Positions 45,688 through 55,861 of a stretch of DNA of 64,000 nt are shown one piece after another. Made by a program: the position numbers and the translations under genes. The notes under the pieces were generated by a model. The model did not search any database and had not been told where the DNA came from. It was given only the letters and a program-made list of their open reading frames with translations. Origin of the DNA: Demequina activiva (GTDB taxonomy: Bacteria; Actinomycetota; Actinomycetes; Actinomycetales; Demequinaceae); contig NZ_BONR01000003.1 of assembly GCF_016862815.1 (NCBI RefSeq), positions 248,001 through 312,000 of the forward strand, given 5' to 3'. Each line of letters starts with the position of its first letter. Positions within the stretch are counted from its first letter, which is position 1.

Positions 45688-46683
45688 TCAGCTGTCGAGC
45701 CAGCCTGTCTCAGGATCGCTCGCTGCGGCCCGGATTGTTCTGAGGCCCATCTCCTGGAGCTTGGCCCGCCCCAGATTGCGCGGCGTCCCACGAGCCCGCG
45801 CTTCAAGGATTTGCCGCACTCGGATCCGGCATTCTTCCGGCTGCGTCGTGAGCTGGCGCCATGAGAACCGCACCGTGAGAATTCCCGCGGTGGCTAGGCG
45901 CGCGTCGCGGGCGATGTCGCGCTCGCGCTGACCGGGCTCGGCGTGACCGGCCCCGTCGAGTTCGACTGCCGTCCGGGTTGCTGGGTGGTACATGTCGAGG
46001 CGCGACAGTTGACCCTCAACGACCACCTCATGCTGGCGCACGAACCCGCGAAAGTCGCGAGTGTTGAAGACTCGCTGCAGGCCACGCGTCTCGAGGTGAC
46101 TTTCGGACCCGCCGGCCACCGCCCGCACCAGCGCCTCGAGCCTCCTTCGGCCCGGGATTCTCGGAAGCGCCGCTACGGCGCTCTCGAGCTCGGCCGGCCT
46201 CACCCTGCGGCGCTGCACGGAGCGGTAGACCAAGTCCGCCCCGACCGCTGGCTCGAGCCGGCCGTACGCCGTCGCCACCGCAAAGGCAGGCGCGGCGACG
46301 CGCACGGGCAGGTCTCGTAGCCTGACATGCGGGATCGGCACGCTCAAGCGTTGGCACGTGAGCCACGGCGTCGCTGGCTCCGTCTGGCCCGGAGCGCCAG
46401 CGATGATGATGACGCGCGGAGCCTCCAGGAGGCCAAGCAGGTGGCACGCGGCGGGGCCGATGATGACGGCGTCGTACTGGGCCGCCACTGCGGACGCACG
46501 CGTGCGGAAGGAGCGAGCGTGTAGCGCTGCGGCGTAGACGGATGGCAGCAGGCGGGACACTCGGCCGGAGCGGATCGCAGCCCGCAGCGCCGCGCGCGAC
46601 CACCGTCGCTGGATCTCCTGGCGCGGCAGGGCCAGGGCCGAGCCCTCGAGGTAGTCAATGAGGGCTTGCGACTCGACGCTCAT
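45688..46683 (-). CDS. AbiEi-like/DUF559 protein
   Basis: 331 residues. The N-terminal part resembles the winged-helix and following region of actinobacterial type IV antitoxin-like AbiEi proteins (LPRQEIQRRWSRAALRAAIR, GRVSRLLPSVYAAA). The C-terminal 110 residues look like a DUF559/Vsr-type nuclease fold (VVVEGQLSRLDMYHPATRTA, VELDGAGHAEPGQRERDIAR, ILTVRFSWRQL), where E, D and R-x-D-x3-D residues could form an active site. Such proteins are abundant and variable in actinobacteria; their role is unproven. The ATG at 46681-46683 has no strong ribosome binding site. It is convergent with dtd, with four bases between. Confidence 0.75.
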   Translation of the reverse strand: MSVESQALIDYLEGSALALPRQEIQRRWSRAALRAAIRSGRVSRLLPSVYAAALHARSFRTRASAVAAQYDAVIIGPAACHLLGLLEAPRVIIIAGAPGQTEPATPWLTCQRLSVPIPHVRLRDLPVRVAAPAFAVATAYGRLEPAVGADLVYRSVQRRRVRPAELESAVAALPRIPGRRRLEALVRAVAGGSESHLETRGLQRVFNTRDFRGFVRQHEVVVEGQLSRLDMYHPATRTAVELDGAGHAEPGQRERDIARDARLATAGILTVRFSWRQLTTQPEECRIRVRQILEARARGTPRNLGRAKLQEMGLRTIRAAASDPETGWLDS

Positions 46684-46838
46684 GTTCCACGGGTACCCGC
46701 AATGGTCGCCGAGCGGGGGACACCCTGGCAATCTGTGGACAACCGATGGGACCTGAGGACAACGGGGGAGGCAGCGGCGTCCGAATCGCGGGCCCAGGCA
46801 CCATCCGGAGAGCATCCGGAGGCCGTGCCGGGGACGGC

Positions 46839-47072
46839 TCAGGGGGAGCGAACCAGCAGGTCCCCCACCTCGCAGCCGAGCACGTCGCAGATCGCGGTGA
46901 GGGTCGAGAAGCGGATCGCCTTGGCGCGGTCGTTCTTGAGGACGGAGAGGTTGACGACGGAGACCCCCACGGCCTCGCTCAACGCGGTGAGCGTCATGCC
47001 GCGATCCTCGAGCAGCTCGTCGAGCCGGCAGTGGATGCCCGTGCCGTCGTCGGGCGCGTCCGCGGGGCTCAT
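46839..47072 (-). CDS. XRE-family (YozG-like) regulator
   Basis: 77 residues, essentially one helix-turn-helix domain (LDELLEDRGMTLTALSEAVG, VNLSVLKNDRAKAIRFSTL, ICDVLGCEVGDLL). It overlaps the end of the DUF2975 gene by four bases (47069-47072), so it is translated with it. Small regulators of this type are almost always paired with DUF2975 membrane proteins and probably autoregulate. Confidence 0.88.
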   Translation of the reverse strand: MSPADAPDDGTGIHCRLDELLEDRGMTLTALSEAVGVSVVNLSVLKNDRAKAIRFSTLTAICDVLGCEVGDLLVRSP

Positions 47073-47677
47073 ACGAGGCCCTCGGTCTCGCGCTGGAGAC
47101 GTTCACCGATCTGCAGCGCCGCACCTACGGCCGCGACGACCAGCACGACGAGGGCCGGTGCGAGGCTGACCTCGAACGTGACGGCCTCGTACGTGTAGTC
47201 GCTGATCGCCGAGAGTGCGCCGTTAGTGGTCATGTTGGTCAGGATCGATGATCCGAGCCATCCGACGGCGACGATCCCTGCGGCCATGTATGCCAGGCGC
47301 GAGGAGCCAGCAGTGAAGGCATGCCCCCTGGCGAGCCTGAGGAAGAAGAGGGCGGCGACGCCGATGCCGAGCAGCGTGATGACGGCCATCCACACGGGCT
47401 CCGCGTACAGCGCGAAGGCCGTGGCGGGCGCCGGGTCGGGGACGGTGACGGTCGCCATCTCGACGGTGGCGGTCACACCTGCCCCATCCGGTCCGAGCGG
47501 CAACGATGCAGACTCGCCGGCGAGCGGAACGGTGACCGGCACATCCCGTCCATCACCCACCTCGAGCAGCCGCCTCACGGCCGCGAGCACAGTGATGCCG
47601 GCGCCGAAGGCCACTATCACGATCGACATGACCATACCGATCCTGTCCGACTTGCTGAGCTGCATGCTCTCGTTCAT
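47069..47677 (-). CDS. DUF2975 membrane protein
   Basis: 202 residues with four helices (about 12-32, 95-118, 130-155, 170-190) and an extracytoplasmic loop between helices 1 and 2. FFLRLARGHAFTAGSSRLAY is the conserved DUF2975 segment. The ATG at 47675-47677 follows GGAGGAG. It is partner of the XRE regulator. Function unknown, sometimes linked to envelope stress or sporulation timing in other bacteria. Confidence 0.85.
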   Translation of the reverse strand: MNESMQLSKSDRIGMVMSIVIVAFGAGITVLAAVRRLLEVGDGRDVPVTVPLAGESASLPLGPDGAGVTATVEMATVTVPDPAPATAFALYAEPVWMAVITLLGIGVAALFFLRLARGHAFTAGSSRLAYMAAGIVAVGWLGSSILTNMTTNGALSAISDYTYEAVTFEVSLAPALVVLVVAAVGAALQIGERLQRETEGLV

Positions 47678-47702
47678 GACTCCTCCATATCGTTCTTCGT
47701 TG

Positions 47703-47736
47703 TTATCGACAAACAATACGCAACGATAGTCGATAA
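47703..47736 (-). promoter_or_regulatory. probable operator of the DUF2975/XRE operon
   Basis: TTATCGAC at 47703-47710 and GTCGATAA at 47729-47736 form an 8-bp inverted repeat with 18 bases between, containing another CGATA. This AT-rich island, in a GC-rich genome, lies 26-60 bases upstream of the DUF2975 start and fits a promoter bound by the adjacent XRE protein. Confidence 0.55.
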
Positions 47737-47778
47737 GGCAAGCGGGCATCGGCCGTCTGTCACGACAAGGTCACACCT

Positions 47779-47796
47779 GTCACGCCGGTGGCGAAC
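47779..47796 (+). promoter_or_regulatory. ClgR-like box upstream of clpC
   Basis: CGCCGGTGGCGAAC contains the CGC-N5-GCG core with flanking AAC that matches the ClgR consensus of actinobacteria. ClgR activates clp genes under protein stress. It is about 100 bases upstream of clpC. A single hand match; moderate support only. Confidence 0.45.
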
Positions 47797-47896
47797 ATGG
47801 GCATGAGCACGACCTCCCCCTCGTTAGCCTGGATCCAATGCCACAGGTGACTGCGGCGACCCCGGCGATACGGCCGGATGATGTGAGGAGGAAACC

Positions 47897-50491
<2,595 letters not shown>

Positions 50492-50513
50492 CCGCTCAGT
50501 TCAGCCAGTCACG

Positions 50514-50547
50514 GAAGGCCCGGTCCCCGCGAGGGGGCCGGGCCTTC
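50514..50547 (+). terminator. rho-independent terminator of clpC
   Basis: GAAGGCCCGG-T-CCCC pairs with GGGG-G-CCGGGCCTTC around a GCGA loop, 22 bases after the clpC stop. It is of the same design as the terminator after tRNA-Ser(CGA). Confidence 0.88.
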
Positions 50548-50634
50548 GTGCATCCAGGCGCGTCACATCGCTGCCGAGAGAAGGCCCGGCCCATCCCTCA
50601 CCCAGTGAGTACATCGGGGACCGAGCCGATGACC

Positions 50635-50865
50635 TCAGCCGCATCGGAAGGAAGCACCTGAGCCTCGCCGGAACCCGGACACCATGCCTGACGCCGCTCG
50701 GTCAAGAGCCTCTTGTCGCAAACCGCGTGCATGCACCGCGATGACGTCTCGCGAGTGTGCGCCGTCCTTGCGCATCCGCACCAGTGGATATGTGACGTCG
50801 ACCTCAGGCGTGGTTGGCGTTGCGAATCCGCCAGAAGCGGGGGCCGTGTCCACAGCGTCTGTCAC
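50635..50865 (-). CDS. hypothetical protein, end of the RHS-associated gene row
   Basis: 76 residues from GTG at 50863-50865, four bases after the stop of the decayed immunity copy, with GAAGG just upstream. The sequence (VDVTYPLVRMRKDGAHSRDV, ARGLRQEALDRAASG) is soluble and basic and was not recognised. Position and direction suggest a remnant or accessory gene of the toxin locus. It may not be expressed. Confidence 0.35.
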   Translation of the reverse strand: MTDAVDTAPASGGFATPTTPEVDVTYPLVRMRKDGAHSRDVIAVHARGLRQEALDRAASGMVSGFRRGSGASFRCG

Positions 50866-50869
50866 ACCT

Positions 50870-51163
50870 TCACACTCGACCGGAGGACGGGGGCAACGCT
50901 CGTAGGTAGTCGAGCAGCTCGTCGAAATTGTCGGTCACCACCCATCGCGCGGGCGGGGGCCCTGGCAGCGGCGATGGCGACATCGACTCCAGGCTTGCCA
51001 ACCGTTGACGCGCCGCGTCGAGGAGACGAGAGCGCATCGCGCTGAACTCGCGCTGGTGGTGGAGGGGCCTGTCTTGCACCGGGCGCATGGGGTCCTCCGA
51101 AGGCAGGACGAATGCGCGCAGCCGATCCAGGTCCATCGCCTCAACGGCGGGTGCGTCGCGTAT
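50870..51163 (-). pseudogene. 5'-truncated second copy of the RHS immunity gene
   Basis: The frame from ATG at 51134-51136 gives 88 residues that parallel the intact immunity protein upstream: MDLDRLRA, R-P-V-x-DR-L, Q-x-EF, then RW-x6-DELLDYLRAL against RW-x6-GELAAYLKT. Homology extends nine codons upstream of the ATG (DAPAVEA against EAPSVEM) and then hits a TAG at 51164-51166, so the first 45 or so residues of the domain are missing. It is most simply a decayed duplicate, though the 88-residue product could still be made. Confidence 0.6.
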
Positions 51164-51230
51164 CTAGCCGGTCGCGATGCGGCGGCGCCAATATCGACGA
51201 TGGTTGCGCCACGCGCGATCACACCCTCGA

Positions 51231-51677
51231 TCAGTCTCGGCGGCTGCGCTGTGCTCGAGTGGCCGCTGAAGCGGACGGTCCTGCACCCCCTCGGGTCTTC
51301 AGGTAGGCCGCGAGCTCGCCGCAGTCGTCTATGTCCAACCAGCGAGGAAGCGGCGCCACTCGCTCGCGAACTTCCCGCGGCACCTGCGAACGGGCTTCGA
51401 CGTCGCGAAGCTGCTCCATCACTCGCTCGCGATAGCGCAGAAACTCCTCTTGGGCGGCGAGATCCCGATCAGCTACTGGCTCACGAGGGTCCACTCCTGC
51501 GCCCACTTGAGCCCGGAGGCGGTCGAGATCCATCATCTCCACACTAGGAGCTTCCGCGATCTCGAACACGTGGAGTTGCGGAAGCGCGCGGGATACACGC
51601 TCCGCGCTCTCAGCGCGCACGATGAACCAAATACCCCCGTTGACATCATCAAGGATGCCGACGAACTCACGTTTCAC
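51231..51677 (-). CDS. probable immunity protein for the RHS toxin
   Basis: 148 residues. Its ATG at 51675-51677 overlaps the stop of the RHS toxin fragment (ATGA at 51674-51677), the standard place for a cognate immunity gene. The protein is acidic in its N-terminal half (REFVGILDDVNGGIWFIVRA, LPQLHVFEIAEAPSVEMMDL) and ends with a basic tail. No named family was recognised. Function is inferred from position and from the duplicate that follows. Confidence 0.65.
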   Translation of the reverse strand: MKREFVGILDDVNGGIWFIVRAESAERVSRALPQLHVFEIAEAPSVEMMDLDRLRAQVGAGVDPREPVADRDLAAQEEFLRYRERVMEQLRDVEARSQVPREVRERVAPLPRWLDIDDCGELAAYLKTRGGAGPSASAATRAQRSRRD

Positions 51678-52489
51678 GGGAACGGATGGAATGTCAGCCC
51701 CTCCATGTTGATCGGGCGGGTCGTCCAGTACTCGATTCCGCCGCCGGGCTGTCCGAACAGGGGATCGACGCAGTACGGCCCATAGATGTCCTCAAGACGC
51801 TCGCGAGGCACTTCATAGTAGCCATCTGGCGGCGGATCGGGGAGAGCGAGGTTTGTCTGCGCGGCACCTGCCGACGTGTAGAGCGTCGGCGACAGCCAGA
51901 TCTTGCCTGCACCCAAGACCGCTCGGACACCATCCCTCTCGACATACGAGACTGTGTCCCATCTCGTGTAGTGATAGAGGGTCTCTGGCTCGGACCCGGG
52001 TGGTATCTGGCACGTGTCGACGGCCGTAGGCGGAGGGCTGTTCGGACCGCGCGGCCCCTGCGGTTGAGGCTGAGGCTCTGGACGGGGGCCATCGATACCG
52101 TCCTGATCGTTCGGATCGCCAGCGTGCCCTGCGACCGCCCAGTATGCAGCTCCCCCGGCGGCAAGCACGCCCGCCGTGGTTGCCAGAAGTGCGGTCGCTG
52201 TCCTCAAGGTCGAGAGCAGCCCCAGGTAGTATCCCGCCGAGATCGAGTTGATTTCGAGCCTGAGCTGCATCGAGGCTTGCTGCTCGATCATCGTAGACAG
52301 ACCCGTCGGGTCAGTGTTGTTGACCGGATCCGCGTTCGCGTAGAGGTATCGGTTCAGTGACGCCGGCACCGATGGGTCGCCGTGCCACGGATCGGCCGTG
52401 ATGAACCTGGCCGAGGCCGGGTCGTACCAACGGGCCCGCAGCCACACCATGCCGGTGTCCGGGTCCGCGTACTCGCCGTTCCAGCCCAC
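51674..52489 (-). CDS. RHS-repeat C-terminal toxin fragment (orphan tip)
   Basis: 271 residues from GTG at 52487-52489. The first 65 residues are the RHS-associated core ending (VGWNGEYADPDTGMVWLRAR, WYDPASARFITADPWHGDPS, NADPVNNTDPTGL) that normally closes a 1500-residue or longer polymorphic toxin. Next comes a variable region with a hydrophobic helix, a Pro/Gln-rich linker and a C-terminal domain starting LYHYT, with GKIWLSPTLYTSAGA, PPDGYYEVPRERLEDIYGP and FGQPGGGIEYWTTRPI. This resembles the TreTu/ADP-ribosyltransferase-like RHS toxins. In this frame a TGA lies about ten codons upstream, so the shell is missing and an orphan tip remains. Confidence 0.8.
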   Translation of the reverse strand: MGWNGEYADPDTGMVWLRARWYDPASARFITADPWHGDPSVPASLNRYLYANADPVNNTDPTGLSTMIEQQASMQLRLEINSISAGYYLGLLSTLRTATALLATTAGVLAAGGAAYWAVAGHAGDPNDQDGIDGPRPEPQPQPQGPRGPNSPPPTAVDTCQIPPGSEPETLYHYTRWDTVSYVERDGVRAVLGAGKIWLSPTLYTSAGAAQTNLALPDPPPDGYYEVPRERLEDIYGPYCVDPLFGQPGGGIEYWTTRPINMEGLTFHPFP

Positions 52490-52556
52490 CGTGGCTGCCT
52501 CACGGCACTTACCACTCGGTCAGCCAATCTGCCGCATCGGCCGTAGGCTGGGAGGC

Positions 52557-53573
52557 ATGACTCACGATCCCTACCTCGCCGCCGAGGACCGATACGAGAC
52601 CATGGACTACCGCCGCTCCGGCCGCTCGGGCCTGCGCCTGCCGGGCGTGAGCCTGGGCCTGTGGCACAACTTCGGGGGCGCCAACGACGCGGACACGATG
52701 CGGGAGACGCTCCGCACCGCGTTCGACCTGGGCGTCACCCACTACGACCTCGCGAACAATTACGGCCCGCCGGCCGGGTCCGCGGAGACCAACTTCGGGA
52801 CGATCTTCCACCAGGACCTGAAGCCCTACCGCGACGAGATGATCATCTCCACCAAGGCCGGCTACTACATGTGGCCCGGCCCCTACGGCGAGTGGGGATC
52901 GCGCAAGACGCTGCTGTCCTCGTTGGATCAGTCGCTCACCCGCATGGGCCTCGACTACGTCGACATCTACTACCACCACCGCCCGGACCCGGACACCCCC
53001 ATCGAAGAGTCGATGATGGCCCTGGACCAGGCGGTGCGCTCCGGCAAGGCGCTGTACGCCGGCATCTCCAACTACAACGCGGAGGACACTCGCGAGGCGG
53101 TGCGGATCCTGCGGGAGCTCGGCACCCCGCTGCTGATCCACCAGTTCTCGTACTCGATGTACGAGCGCTCGCCCGAGGAGGCCCTCATCGGCACGCTCGA
53201 GGACGAGGGCGTGGGCTCGATCGTGTTCTCGCCGCTCGCGCAGGGCCTCCTCACGGACCGCTACCTGAACGGCGTCCCGGAGGGCTCACGCGTCACACAC
53301 TCGCAGTTCCTGCAGGAGAACCAGCTGTCGGAGACCTACCTCGAGCGCACCCGCGCGCTGAACGACATCGCTCAGCAGCGCGGCCAGTCGCTCGCGCAGC
53401 TCGCGATCCAGTGGGTGCTCCGCAAGGACCGCATCACGTCCGCGCTCGTGGGCGCCTCGAGCGCGGCGCAGCTGCGCAACACCGTGGCCGCGCTGGACTT
53501 CCCCGCGCTCACCGACGACGAGATCGCGGCCATCGAGCCCCACGCCGTGCATCACACGCACCACAGCTCGTAG
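52557..53573 (+). CDS. mgrA: aldo/keto reductase, L-glyceraldehyde 3-phosphate reductase type
   Basis: 338 residues, NADPH-dependent reductase with an (alpha/beta)8 barrel. Active-site Asp and Tyr are in THYDLANNYGPPAG and Lys in IISTKAGYYMWPGPYGEWGS, a segment diagnostic of the YghZ/Gpr subgroup that detoxifies L-glyceraldehyde 3-phosphate and related aldehydes. The C-terminus has a His-rich end (HAVHHTHHSS). The ATG at 52557 follows GGGAGG. Its upstream region abuts the truncated RHS gene. Confidence 0.93.
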   Translation: MTHDPYLAAEDRYETMDYRRSGRSGLRLPGVSLGLWHNFGGANDADTMRETLRTAFDLGVTHYDLANNYGPPAGSAETNFGTIFHQDLKPYRDEMIISTKAGYYMWPGPYGEWGSRKTLLSSLDQSLTRMGLDYVDIYYHHRPDPDTPIEESMMALDQAVRSGKALYAGISNYNAEDTREAVRILRELGTPLLIHQFSYSMYERSPEEALIGTLEDEGVGSIVFSPLAQGLLTDRYLNGVPEGSRVTHSQFLQENQLSETYLERTRALNDIAQQRGQSLAQLAIQWVLRKDRITSALVGASSAAQLRNTVAALDFPALTDDEIAAIEPHAVHHTHHSS

Positions 53574-53593
53574 CCGTCACGACGGCCGATGCC

Positions 53594-53620
53594 GCCCGGG
53601 TCCCGCTCAGAGGCCCGGGC
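53594..53620. terminator. shared terminator between mgrA and the nuclease gene
   Basis: GCCCGGG at 53594-53600 pairs with CCCGGGC at 53614-53620 in the gap between two convergent genes, with a GCCGATGC word just before it at 53585-53592. Confidence 0.55.
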
Positions 53621-53662
53621 GTCGTCGTGTCCGGGCGTGCACGCCATCCGCGCAGGCTCGCG

Positions 53663-54202
53663 TCAGCCCGCGGCGCCGTCGAAGTCCGGGCACAGGTGCT
53701 CCACCTGGGCATCGAGCTCGCGGTAGTCGTCCTCGCGGTCGTGCGGCTGGCCGCTGCGCGAGTCGTAGCGGGCGATCGCGAAGCCGAACTCGATCATCTC
53801 GCGGCCGTAGTCCTCGGTCCCGATCTCCACGTACCTGAGCAGGCGGTCGTAGGTGTCGCGATCGGTCTGCGCGCCCGGGATGAGCGCTACCTGCTGGTCC
53901 AGCAGCGTGACCTGCGCGGCCTCTCGGGCCTGGTCCGCCCCGCATTCGCCGCGCTCAGGGGTGTCGATGCCGATCACGCGCACATCCTCGACCACGCCGT
54001 CGCGCGTGACCTCCATGGAGTCGCCGTCGTACACGTGAGTGACCGTCCAGAGCTCCGGCACGGCCGATGCGCCGGTCGCCTGGCCCTCCCCGTCGCCGTC
54101 ATCTCCCAAGATCGCGGGCAGCAGGAAGGACCAGCCCCAGATCATCACCGCGATGATCGAGACGATCAGCAGCGCTCGGTAGACGGTGGACATGGATCGC
54201 AT
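53663..54202 (-). CDS. membrane-anchored thermonuclease (SNase)-like protein
   Basis: 179 residues. An N-terminal helix (about 8-30) is followed by an SNase OB-fold: VTHVYDGDSMEV, VRVIGIDTPERGECG, and TYDRLLRYVEIG, giving the Asp, Arg/Glu and Arg residues of the micrococcal-nuclease active site. It is predicted to act outside the membrane, possibly cell-attached. The ATG at 54202 is used; one three codons later is possible. Confidence 0.87.
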   Translation of the reverse strand: MRSMSTVYRALLIVSIIAVMIWGWSFLLPAILGDDGDGEGQATGASAVPELWTVTHVYDGDSMEVTRDGVVEDVRVIGIDTPERGECGADQAREAAQVTLLDQQVALIPGAQTDRDTYDRLLRYVEIGTEDYGREMIEFGFAIARYDSRSGQPHDREDDYRELDAQVEHLCPDFDGAAG

Positions 54203-54301
54203 GGGGATCAGTGTCTCAGGCGGCAGCGAGCATGAGTTGCCTCGTCAGGGCTGAGCGGGCGCGACTGTGGACATGTGTTGCCTACCTTCGGGCGGGAGTC
54301 G

Positions 54302-55180
54302 CTAGAGGGAGTGACCGGCTGGCGAGGCGACCGCCAGCCCATCGCCCTCGAGCGAGCGCAGGCAGCGCATCAGCTGCGCCGGCTCCACGTCCTCCAGCTC
54401 GGCATGGCCGGCGATCGTCACGGGCCCGTCAGCGGAACGCAGCAGCGCCATGATGCGTCCGCGCACCTGCCGGTCCGTGCCGTGCCAGGCCTGGGTGCGA
54501 CCCGTCGAGACGCCCAGCCCTGGCCGCCCCGTTCCCACCCACGCGCAGTCACGTTCGAGGGGGCACCGCTCGCACAGCGGGGCGCGCGCGACGCACACCA
54601 GCGCCCCCAGCTCCATGGCGCCGGCGTTCCAGGCGGCCGCCTCGAGCGGATCCTCGGGCACCAGACCTGCCGCTGCCTCTCGTTCCGCACGGGTCAGGTG
54701 TGCGGCGGGGTGCGGCTCGGCGCGCCAGGCGCGGCCGATCACCCGGCGCACGTTCGTGTCCAGCACCACGTCCCGCTCGCCGAACGCGAAGGTCCTCACC
54801 GCAGCCGCCGTGTACTCGCCGATGCCCGGCAGGGCGCGCAGCGCCTCCGTGTCCTGGGGCACCTCGCCATCGTGCCGATCGACGATCGCCGCGGCACACA
54901 GCCACAGTCGCTGGGCCCGTCGCGGATACCCCAGCCGCCCCCACGCGCGCACCGCCTCCGCCTGAGGCTCGGCCGCGAGATCGCCGGGTGTGGGCCAGCG
55001 CCGCATCCACTCCCGCCACACGGGCTCGACGCGCACCACGGGCGTCTGCTGCAGCATCACCTCTGACACGAGCACGCCCCACGGCGAGCAGTCCGCGTGC
55101 CGCCATGGAAGATCGCGGGCCTCCTGGGAGAACCACTCGATGACGGCGCCCACCATCGCGGAGTCATCGGAACGCGGCAT
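54302..55180 (-). CDS. mutY: A/G-specific adenine glycosylase
   Basis: Removes adenine opposite 8-oxoguanine, 292 residues. Catalytic Glu is in VLVSEVMLQQTPV, helix-hairpin-helix LPGIGEYTAAAVRTFAFG, catalytic Asp in VVLDTNVRRVIGRA. The 4Fe-4S ligands are C-x6-C-x2-C-x5-C (CVARAPLCERCPLERDC). The C-terminal NUDIX-like 8-oxoG-recognition domain of E. coli MutY is absent, as in other short actinobacterial forms. It is divergent from the following forward gene by 56 bases. Confidence 0.94.
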   Translation of the reverse strand: MPRSDDSAMVGAVIEWFSQEARDLPWRHADCSPWGVLVSEVMLQQTPVVRVEPVWREWMRRWPTPGDLAAEPQAEAVRAWGRLGYPRRAQRLWLCAAAIVDRHDGEVPQDTEALRALPGIGEYTAAAVRTFAFGERDVVLDTNVRRVIGRAWRAEPHPAAHLTRAEREAAAGLVPEDPLEAAAWNAGAMELGALVCVARAPLCERCPLERDCAWVGTGRPGLGVSTGRTQAWHGTDRQVRGRIMALLRSADGPVTIAGHAELEDVEPAQLMRCLRSLEGDGLAVASPAGHSL

Positions 55181-55236
55181 GGCTTCATTGTCCCAGGCGC
55201 GCCCGGGGCTACCGTGAAGCGAGGAAGGAGCGTGCC

Positions 55237-55854
55237 GTGGACGGACTGCGCAGGCCGGTGGGCGAACAGCCCGCCCAGGTGTACTGGGTGCGACGCGCGC
55301 TGGTGCTGCTCGCGGCCGTGGTGCTGGTGGGCGCGCTGTGGTTCATCGTCTCTTCGCTCGTGTCGAGCGGCGGTGAGGAGGATCCGGCTGCGCCCGCGAG
55401 CACGGAGCCCGATTCCACCGTGTCTCCGGCGGCTCAGTCGACCGCAGCCGACGATCCGTCGCGAGCGTGCACGGCGGAGGACGTCACGGTCAGCGCCGTC
55501 GCCTCTCCCACCCAGGTCAACGTGGGCTCGATGCCGGCGTTCGAGGTCTCGGTCGAGCACACCGGCGCCTCGCCCTGCTCCCTGTCGAGCAATGGTGAGG
55601 GCACCGCTCTCGTGGTGCGCTCCGGCACCGACGTCTACTACGACTCCGCATGGTGCCCCGATCAGCCGGTGTTCACGGATGCCGACTGGATCCTCCAGGA
55701 GGGCGCCCGCGAGGCGCTCCAGGCCACGTGGACGGGCCAGCGCTACAACGAGGCGTGCGAGCCGGGGGACGTCGCGCCCGCCGGCTACTTCGTGGCGGAG
55801 ATCGCCGTGGGCGGCGTCTCCGCCGGCGAGACTCAGTTCCAGATGGTCGAGTAG
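55237..55854 (+). CDS. membrane-anchored extracellular beta-domain protein
   Basis: 205 residues. A cytoplasmic N-terminus, one helix (about 19-45), a Ser/Thr/Pro-rich linker and an Ig-like domain with Cys pairs (SRACTAEDV, SPCSL, SAWCPD, NEACEPGDV). The domain pattern recalls DUF4232-like or cell-surface binding domains in actinobacteria. The GTG at 55237 follows GAAGGAG. Function unknown. It is convergent with radA. Confidence 0.78.
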   Translation: MDGLRRPVGEQPAQVYWVRRALVLLAAVVLVGALWFIVSSLVSSGGEEDPAAPASTEPDSTVSPAAQSTAADDPSRACTAEDVTVSAVASPTQVNVGSMPAFEVSVEHTGASPCSLSSNGEGTALVVRSGTDVYYDSAWCPDQPVFTDADWILQEGAREALQATWTGQRYNEACEPGDVAPAGYFVAEIAVGGVSAGETQFQMVE

Positions 55855-55861
55855 CGCGACT

